DNA from: Nocardia abscessus
GTDB lineage: Bacteria > Actinomycetota > Actinomycetes > Mycobacteriales > Mycobacteriaceae
Assembly (NCBI RefSeq): GCF_015477775.1
Contig: NZ_JADLQO010000010.1
Location: forward strand, 1 to 64,000
DNA length: 64,000 bases
Reading direction: 5' to 3'
Part shown: piece by piece, positions 24,817 through 33,914 of the stretch
How positions within the stretch are numbered: the stretch's first letter is position 1
How the letters are laid out: each line of letters opens with the position of its first letter
The notes under the pieces: model-generated
Databases searched by the model: none
What the model was told of the DNA's origin: nothing
Seen by the model: only the letters and a program-made list of their open reading frames with translations
Made by a program: the position numbers and the translations under genes

Positions 24817-26769
24817 ATGACTAGCGGCACGGCAACGACGGCGGACCACCTACGCGCGGCACTCGACGGACCCTGGGCGGCCGTCCGGGACGAAGCCCGG
24901 ACGCTGCTGGCTGGGGAGGAGTTCACCGCCGATCCCCACCTGGACTACAAGGCAGCTCGGGCCCGGGTGCTCGAACAGATGAAGGCGATCGCCACGATGG
25001 GGTTCGCCGAGCGTGGCTTCCGCAGGGAGAACGGCGGGACAAGCGAGCCGGGCGCTGCGGTGGTCAGCCTGGAGATGCTGGCGTACGCGGACCTGTCGCT
25101 GTGGGTGAAATCGGGCGTGCAGTGGGGCCTGTTCGGCGGTGCGGTGGAGAACCTCGGCACCGAGCGGCACCGGGAGTACATCGAGCGGTTGATCTCGCTG
25201 GACCTGCTCGGCTGCTTCGCCATGACCGAGTCCGGGCACGGCAGCGACGTCGCGAACCTCGAGACCACCGCGACCTACGATCCGCAGACCCAGGAATTCG
25301 TAGTGCACTCGCCGACGCCATCTTCGCGCAAGGACTACATCGGCGGCGCGGCCGAGCACGCCAGGATGGCCGCGGTTTTCGCCCAGCTGATCACCGGCGG
25401 CGAGAACAGGGGCGTGCACTGCCTGCTGGTGCCGATCCGCGACGAGAACGGCGCCGACCTGCCCGGCGTGACGACCTACGACGACGGCCTCAAAGGCGGT
25501 CTGCCCGGTGTGGACAACGGGCGCATCGTCTTCGATCACGTGCGCGTGCCCAGGGAGAACCTGCTCAACCGCTACGCCGACGTCGCGCCGGACGGCACCT
25601 ACAGCTCGGAGATCGAGAATCCCAGCCGCCGGTTCTTCACCACGCTCGGCACTCTGGTGCGCGGCCGGGTCAGCGTCGGCGGCGCCGCGGCGGCGGGCGC
25701 GCGGGTCGCGCTGAGCATCGCGGTCCGCTACGCGCTGAAGCGACGCCAGTTCTCCGACCCGGACACCGGTGTGGAGACCGTGCTGCTGGACTACCGCAGC
25801 CACCAGCGCCGGTTGCTGCCCCTGGTCGCGAAGTCCTACGCCCTCGCCTTCGCGCAGAACGACCTGGTACGGCGGATGCACCTGGTGCAGACCGGCCAGA
25901 ACCTGGAGGCGGGCGCGCAGCGCGCGCTGGAGAAGCGCGCGGCGGGCCTGAAGGTCGCGCAGACCGGGCACGCCACCCGCGCCATCCAGGAATGTCGGGA
26001 GGCATGCGGCGGCGCGGGCTATCTGACGGAGAACCGCCTGGTCACGTTGAAGGCGGACACCGACGTGTTCACCACCTTCGAGGGCGACAACGTCGTGCTC
26101 ACCCAGCTGGTGGCCAAGGAACTGCTCACCGCCTACGCCGACGAGGTGCGCGACCTGGACGCGCTGGGCTGGGTGCGCTTCGCCGCGACCATGGCCGGTG
26201 ACGTGGTGCGCAAGCGGTCCGGCGTGCGTCAGCTGATCCAGAACCTGAAGGACCGCGGCGACGACCCCATCGAGGAGGGCGACCTCTCGCGCCGTGCGGT
26301 GCAGCTGCAGTTGTTCGCCGATCGCGAGGACTACCTGGTCCGGACCGCGGCGCACCGGCTGCGCGCCAGGGCCGAGGACACCGGACCGTTCGAGGCGTTC
26401 AACAACGCCCAGGACCACATCCTGGCCGCGGGCTCGGCGCATATCGACCGTCTCGTCCTCGAGGCGTTCATCGAGGGCATCGCCGATATCGAGGATCCGG
26501 AGGCAAGGGAACTCGCCGACTGGATGTGCGACCTGTTCGTCTACACCACCATCGAGGAGAACCAGGCCTGGTACATCATGCACCGGTTCATGTCGGTGGA
26601 GCGGGCGAAGGCCATCCGTCGCGGTGTGAACGAGCTGGTCGACCGGCTGCGTCCGCACGCGCTGACCTTGGTCGAGGCCATGGGCGTGCCGGAGTCGATG
26701 CTGCGCGCGGCCATGCTCGACGACGCGAGCGTCTTCGACCGGGCCCAGCCGATCGCGGTGCCGTCCTAG
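24817..26769 (+). CDS. Acyl-CoA oxidase-like acyl-CoA dehydrogenase
   Basis: A 650-residue flavoenzyme, larger than ordinary acyl-CoA dehydrogenases (about 380-430) and built like peroxisomal acyl-CoA oxidases. The acyl-CoA dehydrogenase core shows CFAMTESGHGSDVANLETTATYD, the KDYIGGAAEHA turn, CREACGGAGYL and TTFEGDNVVL, the last carrying the family's conserved catalytic-loop glutamate. An acyl-CoA-oxidase C-terminal helical domain fills residues 460-640. It would introduce the alpha-beta double bond in long or branched acyl-CoA. It is divergent from the RaaS-like regulator, with about 100 bases between starts, so the efflux regulator could also influence it. Confidence 0.88.
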   Translation: MTSGTATTADHLRAALDGPWAAVRDEARTLLAGEEFTADPHLDYKAARARVLEQMKAIATMGFAERGFRRENGGTSEPGAAVVSLEMLAYADLSLWVKSGVQWGLFGGAVENLGTERHREYIERLISLDLLGCFAMTESGHGSDVANLETTATYDPQTQEFVVHSPTPSSRKDYIGGAAEHARMAAVFAQLITGGENRGVHCLLVPIRDENGADLPGVTTYDDGLKGGLPGVDNGRIVFDHVRVPRENLLNRYADVAPDGTYSSEIENPSRRFFTTLGTLVRGRVSVGGAAAAGARVALSIAVRYALKRRQFSDPDTGVETVLLDYRSHQRRLLPLVAKSYALAFAQNDLVRRMHLVQTGQNLEAGAQRALEKRAAGLKVAQTGHATRAIQECREACGGAGYLTENRLVTLKADTDVFTTFEGDNVVLTQLVAKELLTAYADEVRDLDALGWVRFAATMAGDVVRKRSGVRQLIQNLKDRGDDPIEEGDLSRRAVQLQLFADREDYLVRTAAHRLRARAEDTGPFEAFNNAQDHILAAGSAHIDRLVLEAFIEGIADIEDPEARELADWMCDLFVYTTIEENQAWYIMHRFMSVERAKAIRRGVNELVDRLRPHALTLVEAMGVPESMLRAAMLDDASVFDRAQPIAVPS

Positions 26770-26794
26770 CGGCGCGGGGCTCGTTCGCGGCCGA

Positions 26795-27691
26795 TCAGCC
26801 CGGCCCGTACGCGGTGATCGCGGTGACCACGAACCACAGAACCCAGACGAAGGCGATGACCATCCCGATCGCCAGGACGGTGCGCATCACCGCGCGGCCG
26901 AAGTCGAGGTCACCGCGCTCCCGCGGATACAGCTTCCACGGGCTGTACCACGGCGCCCGTACGGCGAAGGCCGAGGCCTGCGCGTCCCGCTCGGCCTGCG
27001 CGAGTTCCTCCGCGTAGGCCTCGGCTTGAGCCTGGTTCGGGCCGCCGTGCCACAGCGTGATGTCGATCGGGCCGAGGAAGCCCTCGTTGAGCAGGTCCTG
27101 CGGAGCGGGAAGATAGGGCAGGATGCCGAGACCGCGGAACGCGACCGCCACGTCGTTGGCCGTCCAGAGGAACTTCTCCTCCGCGGCGAGGGCGTCGAAA
27201 TAGTGCTGGAGCCGGCCGGGCCCGTCGCCGATGATCACGTCGAAACTCGGATCAGCCCACGGCTGTTCGAGCTGGAGCTGGGCGCCGGGCAACGGGACCA
27301 CCAGTGCGACGCCGTGCACGACGCGCTGCCCGAGACCACGAGCGGCCAGCCATTCCTGCAACGCGAAGGTGTGCTCGCGCGACTTGTCCAGCGGTGTGCG
27401 GCGGTCGCGGCTCTCGGTCGCGACCGGCTCGCCGTTGACGGTCCACTCGCCGTTCAGCGGGACCTCCAGGACACCGTCCTGGCGGGCGACGAGCGCGTCG
27501 GCCTCGATCACCACGCAGCTGGTCGGTGTCCAGATCACGGCGTCGAACTGGTGCAGCCGGTCCTTGTGGAACAGACTGCAGGTGATCGTCGCGACACCGT
27601 GCGGACTATCGGGGTCCTTCCAGGTACGCAGCCAATCGATCAGCGCGCGCTCGGCATTGGTGCCTGCGGCGTTCTGGACTCGCACGAGCAT
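26795..27691 (-). CDS. NERD-like protein with C-terminal membrane helix
   Basis: A 298-residue protein whose first 150 residues follow the nuclease-related NERD pattern: an N-terminal NAERALIDWLRTW helix, then HQFDAVIWTPTSCVVIEADAL. In canonical NERD domains the equivalent strand ends in a glutamate-x-lysine pair; here it reads EADAL, so the PD-(D/E)xK lysine is missing. The C-terminus carries one long membrane helix (VLAIGMVIAFVWVLWFVVTAITAY). The middle has an alanine/glutamate-rich, coiled-coil-like segment (AQAEAYAEELAQAERDAQA). Nuclease activity is therefore doubtful; a membrane-tethered binding role is possible. Convergent with the acyl-CoA oxidase gene. Confidence 0.7.
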   Translation of the reverse strand: MLVRVQNAAGTNAERALIDWLRTWKDPDSPHGVATITCSLFHKDRLHQFDAVIWTPTSCVVIEADALVARQDGVLEVPLNGEWTVNGEPVATESRDRRTPLDKSREHTFALQEWLAARGLGQRVVHGVALVVPLPGAQLQLEQPWADPSFDVIIGDGPGRLQHYFDALAAEEKFLWTANDVAVAFRGLGILPYLPAPQDLLNEGFLGPIDITLWHGGPNQAQAEAYAEELAQAERDAQASAFAVRAPWYSPWKLYPRERGDLDFGRAVMRTVLAIGMVIAFVWVLWFVVTAITAYGPG

Positions 27692-27805
27692 TGGCGACCA
27701 CCCTTCACGTCGACACTCGACAGTGCACAGGATACGAGGTGCCGCAACGGATTCGCCGCGCGCACGCCGACCGGCGGCGTGTCGGTCCCATGGCGGCGCG
27801 GCGTG

Positions 27806-29203
27806 CTACTCCGGTTCCTCGGCGTCGATCCGGCCCGCCCGCACCGCCGCCAGCAGCTCGGCGTGGTCGGCCTCGGTGCGGTCGGCGTAGCGCACCGCGA
27901 ACGCGGCCACCGCCTCGTCGAAGCGCTCGTCGCCGTCCAGATACCCGGACAGCAGCCGCGGGTCCAGGGAGCGGGAATGGGCGCGGGCCAGCAGCGCGCC
28001 CGCGAGCCTTCCGTAGTCGTCGAGGTCGCTCGCGGGCAGCTCGGCGGGATCGATGCTGCCCTTCAGATTGCGGAATTGCCGGACGATGAAGGGCAATTCG
28101 GCGCCGTCGCCGACCGGGTCGAGGGAGGTCCAGCCGAGCATGATGTCCGCTTCGGATTGGACGAGTCTGGCGCCCTCGACGATTCGCTCACCCTCGTGCC
28201 GCACGGCGCGCGTCGGCAGGAACGGGGCCAGTGCCGCGGGAGCGGCCTGCTTCACCTGCAAAACCAGCGACTCGCCGTCGTTGCCGTGCAGCAGCGCCAG
28301 GTAGCTGTGCAGGCCGACGCTGCCGGTACCGACGATCCGGAACGCGATGTCGGACACCGCGAATCGGGCCAGCAGGTTGCGCCGTGACCCGTGCAGGGTG
28401 TCGGCGTAGCGCTCCAGTCCATCGATCACCGCCTCCGCGGCCTGCTCGTCCACGGCGGTGAGGATCGGGGGGTCGCTGACGAATCGGTGCCTGCGGATGC
28501 CGGTCTGGTGGTCCTCGAGATGCGCGGTCCATTTGGCCACCACTTTGGCGCTGGTGTTCTTGCGCGCTTTCTTGGCCGCCTTCTGGAAGTCGTCGAGCAG
28601 CGCGTCCGCCTTGGCCTGGGTGATCACCGACTCGTCCGGCAGCGCGCTCCAAGAGGACATGAACGGCATCACGGCCAACGCGTCGACGGCCAGGCGGTAG
28701 GAGCGGGCGGCGTCCCGCGCCGCGGTCCGGCACTCGTCCTCGCCCGCGCCCGCCTCGCGTCCCGCCAGTACGAGCCCGGCCGCGAGGCGCTCCAGATCCC
28801 ACTCCCACGGTCCGGGCACGGTCTCGTCGAAATCGTTGATGTCCATGATGATTTCGCCGCGCGCCGTGCCGTACAGGCCGAAGTTCGCCGGGTGCGCGTC
28901 ACCGCACAGCTGGGCGGTGAGCCCACTGTCCGGGCCACCCGCCATGTCCGCCGCCATCAAGCCCGCAGCACCCCGGTAGAACGTGAACGGCGAGGTGATC
29001 ATCCGCCCGATCCGCAGCGGTATCAGGTGCGGGAGCCGGACCGCGTTGCTCGCGGCGACGAAGTCGAGCACGCCCGGACGCCGCACGCTGGTCGCTTCCC
29101 GGTCCCTGGCGATGACCGGGGTCCGCTGCCGCAGCGCGCGGCCCCGGTCCTGGACCTGCTCCGCGGGCACATAGGAGCGCAGGTCGATACCACTGTCTGA
29201 CAC
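27806..29203 (-). CDS. DUF2252 family protein
   Basis: A 465-residue cytoplasmic protein of the DUF2252 family, which is distantly related to protein-kinase-like phosphotransferases. QLCGDAHPANFGLYG and IIMDINDFDET are the kinase-like catalytic and metal-binding stretches, and LVLQVKQAAP is probably the nucleotide-binding lysine strand. The start is GTG at MSDSGIDLRSYVP. No activity has been assigned to the family with confidence. The gene lies between the NERD-like and GMC genes on the same strand but with clear gaps, so cotranscription is not certain. Confidence 0.82.
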   Translation of the reverse strand: MSDSGIDLRSYVPAEQVQDRGRALRQRTPVIARDREATSVRRPGVLDFVAASNAVRLPHLIPLRIGRMITSPFTFYRGAAGLMAADMAGGPDSGLTAQLCGDAHPANFGLYGTARGEIIMDINDFDETVPGPWEWDLERLAAGLVLAGREAGAGEDECRTAARDAARSYRLAVDALAVMPFMSSWSALPDESVITQAKADALLDDFQKAAKKARKNTSAKVVAKWTAHLEDHQTGIRRHRFVSDPPILTAVDEQAAEAVIDGLERYADTLHGSRRNLLARFAVSDIAFRIVGTGSVGLHSYLALLHGNDGESLVLQVKQAAPAALAPFLPTRAVRHEGERIVEGARLVQSEADIMLGWTSLDPVGDGAELPFIVRQFRNLKGSIDPAELPASDLDDYGRLAGALLARAHSRSLDPRLLSGYLDGDERFDEAVAAFAVRYADRTEADHAELLAAVRAGRIDAEEPE

Positions 29204-29254
29204 AACGGCTCACGCTAGCCGGTGCGGGCGGCCCATGCCGGTGTGGCGTCGGAC

Positions 29255-30949
29255 TCAGTCCACCGGGACGCGGGGCGGCGCGGGCTCGATCGGCAGCCGC
29301 AGCGCGCCGGGCGCCGCCGCGGGCACCGCCGGACGCGCCGGGGCGACCGGCGCGATGCGCCGGTAGGCCGACCCCAGCTCCGGCCTGGTGTCGGGGTCGT
29401 CGCGGTTGGGCCAGAACGCCATGGCGCGCTCGGCCTGCGCGGTGATCGTCAGCGACGGGTTCACGCCGAGGTTGGCGGTCACCGCCGAGCCGTCCGCCAC
29501 GTGCAGGCCGGGATGGCCGTAGACCCGCTGATAGGCGTCGACCACGCCGGTCCGCGGGCTGTCACCGATCACGCAGCCGCCGATGTAGTGGGCCGTGGCC
29601 GGGATGTCGAAAACATCCATGATGAGCCCGTGGGTGTCGCCGTCGACCTTCGCGCCGAATCGCCGCCCGATGTCGTGGGCCAGCGGGATCCAGGTGGGGT
29701 TCGGCTCGCCGGTGCCCTGCCTGGTGCGCAGGCGCCCGCGGCTGCGGAACGAGGTCAGCGAGTTGTCCAGCGACTGCATGATCAGCAGGATCACCGACTT
29801 CTCCGACGCGTGCCGCGCGTCGAGACTGCGCAGGAATACCAGCGGGTGCAGCACGATCGCCAGCAGGAAGCGCAGGAAACGGAACGCGCCGCCGTCCACG
29901 ATCGGCACCGACATCGGGAACAGCGCGTTCTGACCCTTGCCGTAGTGGCACACCTCGACATGGGTGTCGGCCTCCGGATGGATGGAGGAGGTGATCGCGA
30001 TGCCTTCGGCGAAATCGCGGCGCGCGCGGCTGACGACGTTGAGGATGGCCTCGGAGTTGCTCCGGGTCAGTTCGCCGAGCCGGGGCGACAGGTGCGGCAG
30101 CACGCCGTCGTCGCGCATCTTGTGCAGCAGCTTCTGGGTGCCGAGCGCGGCGCCCGCGAACACCACCTGCTCGGCGGTGAAGGTTCTGCGTTGCTTGCGG
30201 ATCCAGCGGTCGGACCGCTGGGTGTCGACGGCGTACCCGCCGCCGGGTAGCGGCCGCACCGCGGTGGCCGTGGTCAGCGGGTGGACCTGCGCGCCCGCCT
30301 GCTCGGCCAGGTAGAGATAGTTCGTGGTGGTGGTGTTCTTGGCGTTGTGCGGGCAGCCGGTGAAGCAGCGCGCGCAGTGCACGCAGCCGGTGCGGCGGGG
30401 ACCCGCCCCACCGAAGTAGGGGTCGTCGACCTCCGTGCCCGGATCGCTCTCGTTGAAGAAGACCCCGACGTCGGTGGGATGGAAGGTGTCGGCCACACCG
30501 AGGTCCTCGGCGATCTCCCGGATCACCTCGTCGGCCGGTGTCGTGCGCGGGTTGGGCGCGACACCGAGCATGCGCTTGGCCTGGTCGTAGAACGGCGCCA
30601 GTTCCGCGCGCCAGTCGGTGATGTGCGACCACTGGCGGTCGGTGTAGAAGTTCGGCAGGGGTTCGTAGAGCGTGTTCCCGTAGATGAGCGAGCCGCCGCC
30701 GACACCCGCGCCGGAGAACACGGCGCACTTGCCGAGCAGACTGATCCGCTGCGGTCCGGTCAGGCCCAGCCGAGGCGCCCAGATCGACTTGCGCACATTC
30801 CAATTCGTGCGCGGGATGTCCTCGGGATTCCACCGGCGGCCTGCCTCGAGGACGCCGACCCGGTAGCCCTTCTCGGTGAGCCGCAGGGCGCTGACGCTAC
30901 CGCCGAAGCCGGAGCCGATCACCACCACGTCGTAGTCGTATGCGGACAT
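29255..30949 (-). CDS. GMC oxidoreductase, ChoD-like
   Basis: A 564-residue FAD enzyme. GSGFGGSVSALRLTEKGYRVGVLEAGRRW is the nucleotide-binding start, GAGVGGGSLIYGNTLYEP the GMC signature, CVHCARCFTGCPHNAKNT a cysteine cluster, and HYIGGCVIGDSPRTGVVDAYQRVYG with NLGVNPSLTITAQAERA the C-terminal active-site half. It aligns closely by eye with M. tuberculosis ChoD (Rv3409c), annotated as cholesterol oxidase although its physiological substrate is unclear. ATG at MSAYDYDV with GAGAGGAAG ahead fixes the start. Expected to oxidise a sterol or other secondary alcohol. A seven-base inverted repeat lies in its leader. Confidence 0.9.
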   Translation of the reverse strand: MSAYDYDVVVIGSGFGGSVSALRLTEKGYRVGVLEAGRRWNPEDIPRTNWNVRKSIWAPRLGLTGPQRISLLGKCAVFSGAGVGGGSLIYGNTLYEPLPNFYTDRQWSHITDWRAELAPFYDQAKRMLGVAPNPRTTPADEVIREIAEDLGVADTFHPTDVGVFFNESDPGTEVDDPYFGGAGPRRTGCVHCARCFTGCPHNAKNTTTTNYLYLAEQAGAQVHPLTTATAVRPLPGGGYAVDTQRSDRWIRKQRRTFTAEQVVFAGAALGTQKLLHKMRDDGVLPHLSPRLGELTRSNSEAILNVVSRARRDFAEGIAITSSIHPEADTHVEVCHYGKGQNALFPMSVPIVDGGAFRFLRFLLAIVLHPLVFLRSLDARHASEKSVILLIMQSLDNSLTSFRSRGRLRTRQGTGEPNPTWIPLAHDIGRRFGAKVDGDTHGLIMDVFDIPATAHYIGGCVIGDSPRTGVVDAYQRVYGHPGLHVADGSAVTANLGVNPSLTITAQAERAMAFWPNRDDPDTRPELGSAYRRIAPVAPARPAVPAAAPGALRLPIEPAPPRVPVD

Positions 30950-30961
30950 GACTTCCTCTCG

Positions 30962-30981
30962 CTCACCGGCCATACGGTGAG
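30962..30981. promoter_or_regulatory. Inverted repeat in the leader of the GMC gene
   Basis: CTCACCG and CGGTGAG are perfect seven-base arms around GCCATA, 13-32 bases upstream of the GMC start codon. On the plus strand an ATTTTT run follows a few bases later. It may be an operator placed between promoter and ribosome site, or a leader hairpin. No neighbouring regulator gene explains it. Confidence 0.4.
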
Positions 30982-31113
30982 AAACATTTTTAATCATTCT
31001 GTCACCGCCGCGTTGTGGCGGACACCATCCTCGCACGGGCGTGCCGCGCCGATATCCGGAAATTCGGCGCGTGGAGATGGCGGGGACCGGGGTCGGTGGG
31101 GTATGCACGGGTC

Positions 31114-31761
31114 GTGACAACCGAATCGGGCACAGCGCAACCCGAGGAACGCGCCGGCGGCGGCGGAGTACGCGGCGTCTTCGCCGATCGCGTCCTGACC
31201 GTGCCCAACGTGCTGAGCGTGCTGCGCCTGCTGGGCGTTCCGCTCTTCCTGTGGTTGCTGCTGATCGAGCGGGCCGATGGCTGGGCGTTCGCGCTCCTGG
31301 TCGCCAGCGGCGTCACCGACTTCCTGGACGGCAAGCTCGCGCGGCTGCTGGATCAGTCCTCACGGCTGGGGGCGCTGCTCGACCCGTTCGTCGACCGGCT
31401 CTTTCTGGTCACGACGCTGGCGGCCTTCGTGATCCGCGGCCTGATCCCGTGGTGGGTGGCGGCGATCCTGGTCGGGCGCGACGTCGTGCTCACCGCGACG
31501 CTGTCGGTGTACAAACGCCGCGACCTGCCCCCGCCGGAGGTGATCTACCTGGGCAAGGCGGCCACCTTCGCCCTGATGTCCGCGCTGCCCTGGCTGCTGG
31601 CCGGGCAGATGGACTGGGCGGCCGCCGGTTTCGGGCGTGCCTTCGGCGGGGCACTCCTGATCTGGGGCACGGCGGTGTACGTGTGGACCGGGGTGCTCTA
31701 TACCGGCAGAGCCATCGCGGTCGCAAGAGCGATACCGGCTGTGGGGCACCGGACGGCGTAG
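31114..31761 (+). CDS. CDP-alcohol phosphatidyltransferase (PgsA2-like)
   Basis: A 215-residue membrane enzyme. The full family motif is present: DG-KL-AR-LLDQSSRL-G-ALL-D-PFV-D, which binds two metals and the CDP-diacylglycerol. Four to six hydrophobic helices follow. By position (directly ahead of gcvH, garA and the MerR gene) it corresponds to M. tuberculosis Rv1822 (PgsA2), a putative phosphatidylglycerophosphate or cardiolipin synthase. The GTG start gives MTTESGTAQPEE; an upstream extension is arginine-rich and unlikely. The acceptor alcohol cannot be told from sequence alone. Confidence 0.85.
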   Translation: MTTESGTAQPEERAGGGGVRGVFADRVLTVPNVLSVLRLLGVPLFLWLLLIERADGWAFALLVASGVTDFLDGKLARLLDQSSRLGALLDPFVDRLFLVTTLAAFVIRGLIPWWVAAILVGRDVVLTATLSVYKRRDLPPPEVIYLGKAATFALMSALPWLLAGQMDWAAAGFGRAFGGALLIWGTAVYVWTGVLYTGRAIAVARAIPAVGHRTA

Positions 31762-31803
31762 CCGATAGAGTTTGCGTGCAACGTTCAAAAGAAAGGACGG
31801 CCT

Positions 31804-32202
31804 GTGACCCAGACCCCCGAGGATCTGCGCTATACCGAGGAGCACGAGTGGGTACGCCGGATCGCCCCGACCCGGGTGCGGGTGGGCATCACCGACTACG
31901 CCCAGTCTCAACTCGGTGACGTTGTGTTCGTGCAGCTGCCCGAGACGGACGCGGACGTGGCCGCCGCGGACAGCATCGCGGAGGTGGAGTCGACCAAGAG
32001 CGTGTCCGACATCTACGCGCCGCTGAGCGCGAAAATCGTTGCGGTGAACGACAAGCTGACCTCGGAGCCGGAGACGTTGAACACCGACCCCTATGGTGAC
32101 GGGTGGCTGTTCGAGTTGGAGGTGAGCGACGCGGCGAGCCTCGACGTGACACTCGGTGAACTGCTGGATGCCGCAGGTTATCAAGGAGTTATCGGGGGCT
32201 GA
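31804..32202 (+). CDS. gcvH: Glycine cleavage system H protein
   Basis: A 132-residue lipoyl carrier. EEHEWVRR at the N-terminus and VESTKSVSDIYAP around the lipoylated Lys65 are diagnostic, as is the C-terminal NTDPYGDGWLFELE. It shuttles the aminomethyl group between GcvP, GcvT and the lipoamide dehydrogenase. GAAAGGA precedes the GTG start. It is 42 bases after the phosphatidyltransferase gene and ahead of garA. gcvP is 4.8 kb downstream behind its own riboswitch, while gcvT is not in the window. Confidence 0.97.
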   Translation: MTQTPEDLRYTEEHEWVRRIAPTRVRVGITDYAQSQLGDVVFVQLPETDADVAAADSIAEVESTKSVSDIYAPLSAKIVAVNDKLTSEPETLNTDPYGDGWLFELEVSDAASLDVTLGELLDAAGYQGVIGG

Positions 32203-32370
32203 AGCAGCCTTCCCAGTTCTACCTGCACGGGTGCGGCCCGGCAGGGTACGGTCAATGCCAACAGATGCACCCGGCGGCTGCGCCGGGAATCTAGAGACTC
32301 GACGGCAGGTCGTGGTGCCAGAGGCATCACCTGCTTGCATGGATAATCAGGTTCGAGGAGGAGAGAAACG

Positions 32371-32856
32371 GTGAGCGAGAACAAAGACCCGGGTTACGGG
32401 GAGACCGCGGCCGAGACGACGTCGGTCTTCCGCGCGGATTTCCTGAACGAGGTCGACGCGTCGCGCTCCGGAGAGCCGACCGGCGAGCAGCCGGTCCAAG
32501 GGGTCGAGGGTCTGCCCGTTGGTGCGGCCCTCCTGGTCGTCAAGCGTGGCCCGAACGCGGGGTCGCGGTTCCTGCTGGATCAGCCGACCACCTCGGCGGG
32601 GCGGCACCCCGACAGTGACATCTTTCTCGACGACGTCACCGTCAGCCGTCGGCACGCCGAGTTCCGTCAGGACGACGACTCGTTCCAGGTCGTCGACGTG
32701 GGCAGCCTGAACGGCACGTACGTGAACCGGGAGCCGGTGGACTCCTCGGAACTGCAGAACGGCGACGAAGTGCAGATCGGCAAGTTCCGGTTGGTGTTCC
32801 TCACCGGACCGCGCGCCCAGGTGACCGACTCGTCGGCGGGCGCGGGGAGTCTATGA
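32371..32856 (+). CDS. garA: GarA, FHA-domain metabolic regulator
   Basis: A 161-residue phosphorylation-controlled regulator. The N-terminal ETTSVF (Thr16/Thr17) is the motif phosphorylated by PknB and PknG in Mycobacterium. The FHA domain spans about residues 70-140 with AGRHPDSDIFLDDVTVSRRHAEF and SLNGTYVN. Unphosphorylated GarA inhibits 2-oxoglutarate dehydrogenase and NAD-glutamate dehydrogenase and stimulates glutamate synthase; phosphorylation makes it bind itself and release them. GAGGAGAGAAAC sits before the GTG. It lies between gcvH and ftsR as in mycobacteria. A 168-base leader probably holds its own promoter. Confidence 0.96.
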   Translation: MSENKDPGYGETAAETTSVFRADFLNEVDASRSGEPTGEQPVQGVEGLPVGAALLVVKRGPNAGSRFLLDQPTTSAGRHPDSDIFLDDVTVSRRHAEFRQDDDSFQVVDVGSLNGTYVNREPVDSSELQNGDEVQIGKFRLVFLTGPRAQVTDSSAGAGSL

Positions 32857-32917
32857 CAGCGTCGGCGCTGGGTTGTACCCCTCATGAAAGGCTCTGAGTC
32901 ATGAAGGACCTGGCGCT

Positions 32918-33754
32918 GTGACCGGTGCGGCGCAGTGGGCACGCGGAGGAATGTCGATCGGATCCGTGCTCGACCTGCTGCGCCCCGACTTTCCCGACGT
33001 CACCATCTCCAAGATCCGCTTCCTGGAAGCGGAGGGCCTGATCCGGCCGGAGCGGACCCCTTCGGGCTACCGCAGATTCTCCGTGGCGGACGTCGAACGG
33101 CTCCGGTTCGTGCTGACCGCGCAACGCGACCAGTACCTGCCGCTGAAGGTGATCAAGGAACAGCTCGAGGCAATAGACAGCGGTGCGGCGACGCTCGGCG
33201 TGCGGGAAGCCCGCGCCCGAGCGCACTCCGTCCGGTCCGGGGCGCCGGAGCCGGGTCCGGGTGCGCCGGACGCCGAGCAGGCCGCGCCGGGTTCCGAACG
33301 TGGCGTGCGCCCGGTGGCCGCGCCTCGTAGGCTCGGCGTCGTGCCGAGCGAGGTCTCCCCGGATGATCTGCGGTTCGATCACGAAATCCGGGTCACCCGG
33401 GCCGATCTGCTCGACCAGGCCGGGATCGACGAGAGGTTCCTCAACGACCTCATCAGGGCCAACCTGATCACGCCCGGCCCGGCGGGATATTTCGACGCCG
33501 ACGCGGTCACACTGGCCAAGACCGCGCGGGCGATGGCCGAATTCGGTCTGGAGGCACGGCATTTGCGTGCGTTCAAGCTCGCCGCCGACCGGGAGGCCGC
33601 GCTCGTGGCGCAGATCGTCGCCCCGATCGCGAAAAGCCGCGACGCGGACGCGCGCGCCCGTGCCGAGGAGACGGTGCGCGAACTGGCCGCGCTGTCGCTG
33701 ACCCTGCACACCTGTCTGGTGAAGTCCTCGGTCCGGGGTTCGCTGGGGGGTTGA
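32918..33754 (+). CDS. ftsR: MerR-family regulator FtsR (Rv1828-like)
   Basis: A 278-residue regulator with an N-terminal MerR winged helix (MSIGSVLDLLRPDFPDVTISKIRFLEAEGLIRPERTPSGYRRF) and a larger C-terminal domain with a second DNA-binding-like helical segment (TRADLLDQAGIDERFLNDLIRANLITPGPAGYF). In Corynebacterium the counterpart activates ftsZ; Rv1828 is the mycobacterial one. A proline/alanine-rich linker (about residues 90-135) joins the domains and is longer than usual. GTG start. It follows garA by 61 bases and is probably cotranscribed. Confidence 0.92.
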   Translation: MTGAAQWARGGMSIGSVLDLLRPDFPDVTISKIRFLEAEGLIRPERTPSGYRRFSVADVERLRFVLTAQRDQYLPLKVIKEQLEAIDSGAATLGVREARARAHSVRSGAPEPGPGAPDAEQAAPGSERGVRPVAAPRRLGVVPSEVSPDDLRFDHEIRVTRADLLDQAGIDERFLNDLIRANLITPGPAGYFDADAVTLAKTARAMAEFGLEARHLRAFKLAADREAALVAQIVAPIAKSRDADARARAEETVRELAALSLTLHTCLVKSSVRGSLGG

Positions 33755-33914
33755 CCCCCCCGGCGGCCTCGGGTCCCGAGGTTTCGCCGAGCCAACACGG
33801 TGATTTCGGCTGTGCAGACGGATCGCTGGACCGGTGCGGGTTCGCCTAGACTCGTGGTACGGCGAGCTCTGCAGCGGTCATGCCGGGCCGGCGGCGAGTA
33901 TGGGAGGCAGTGCG

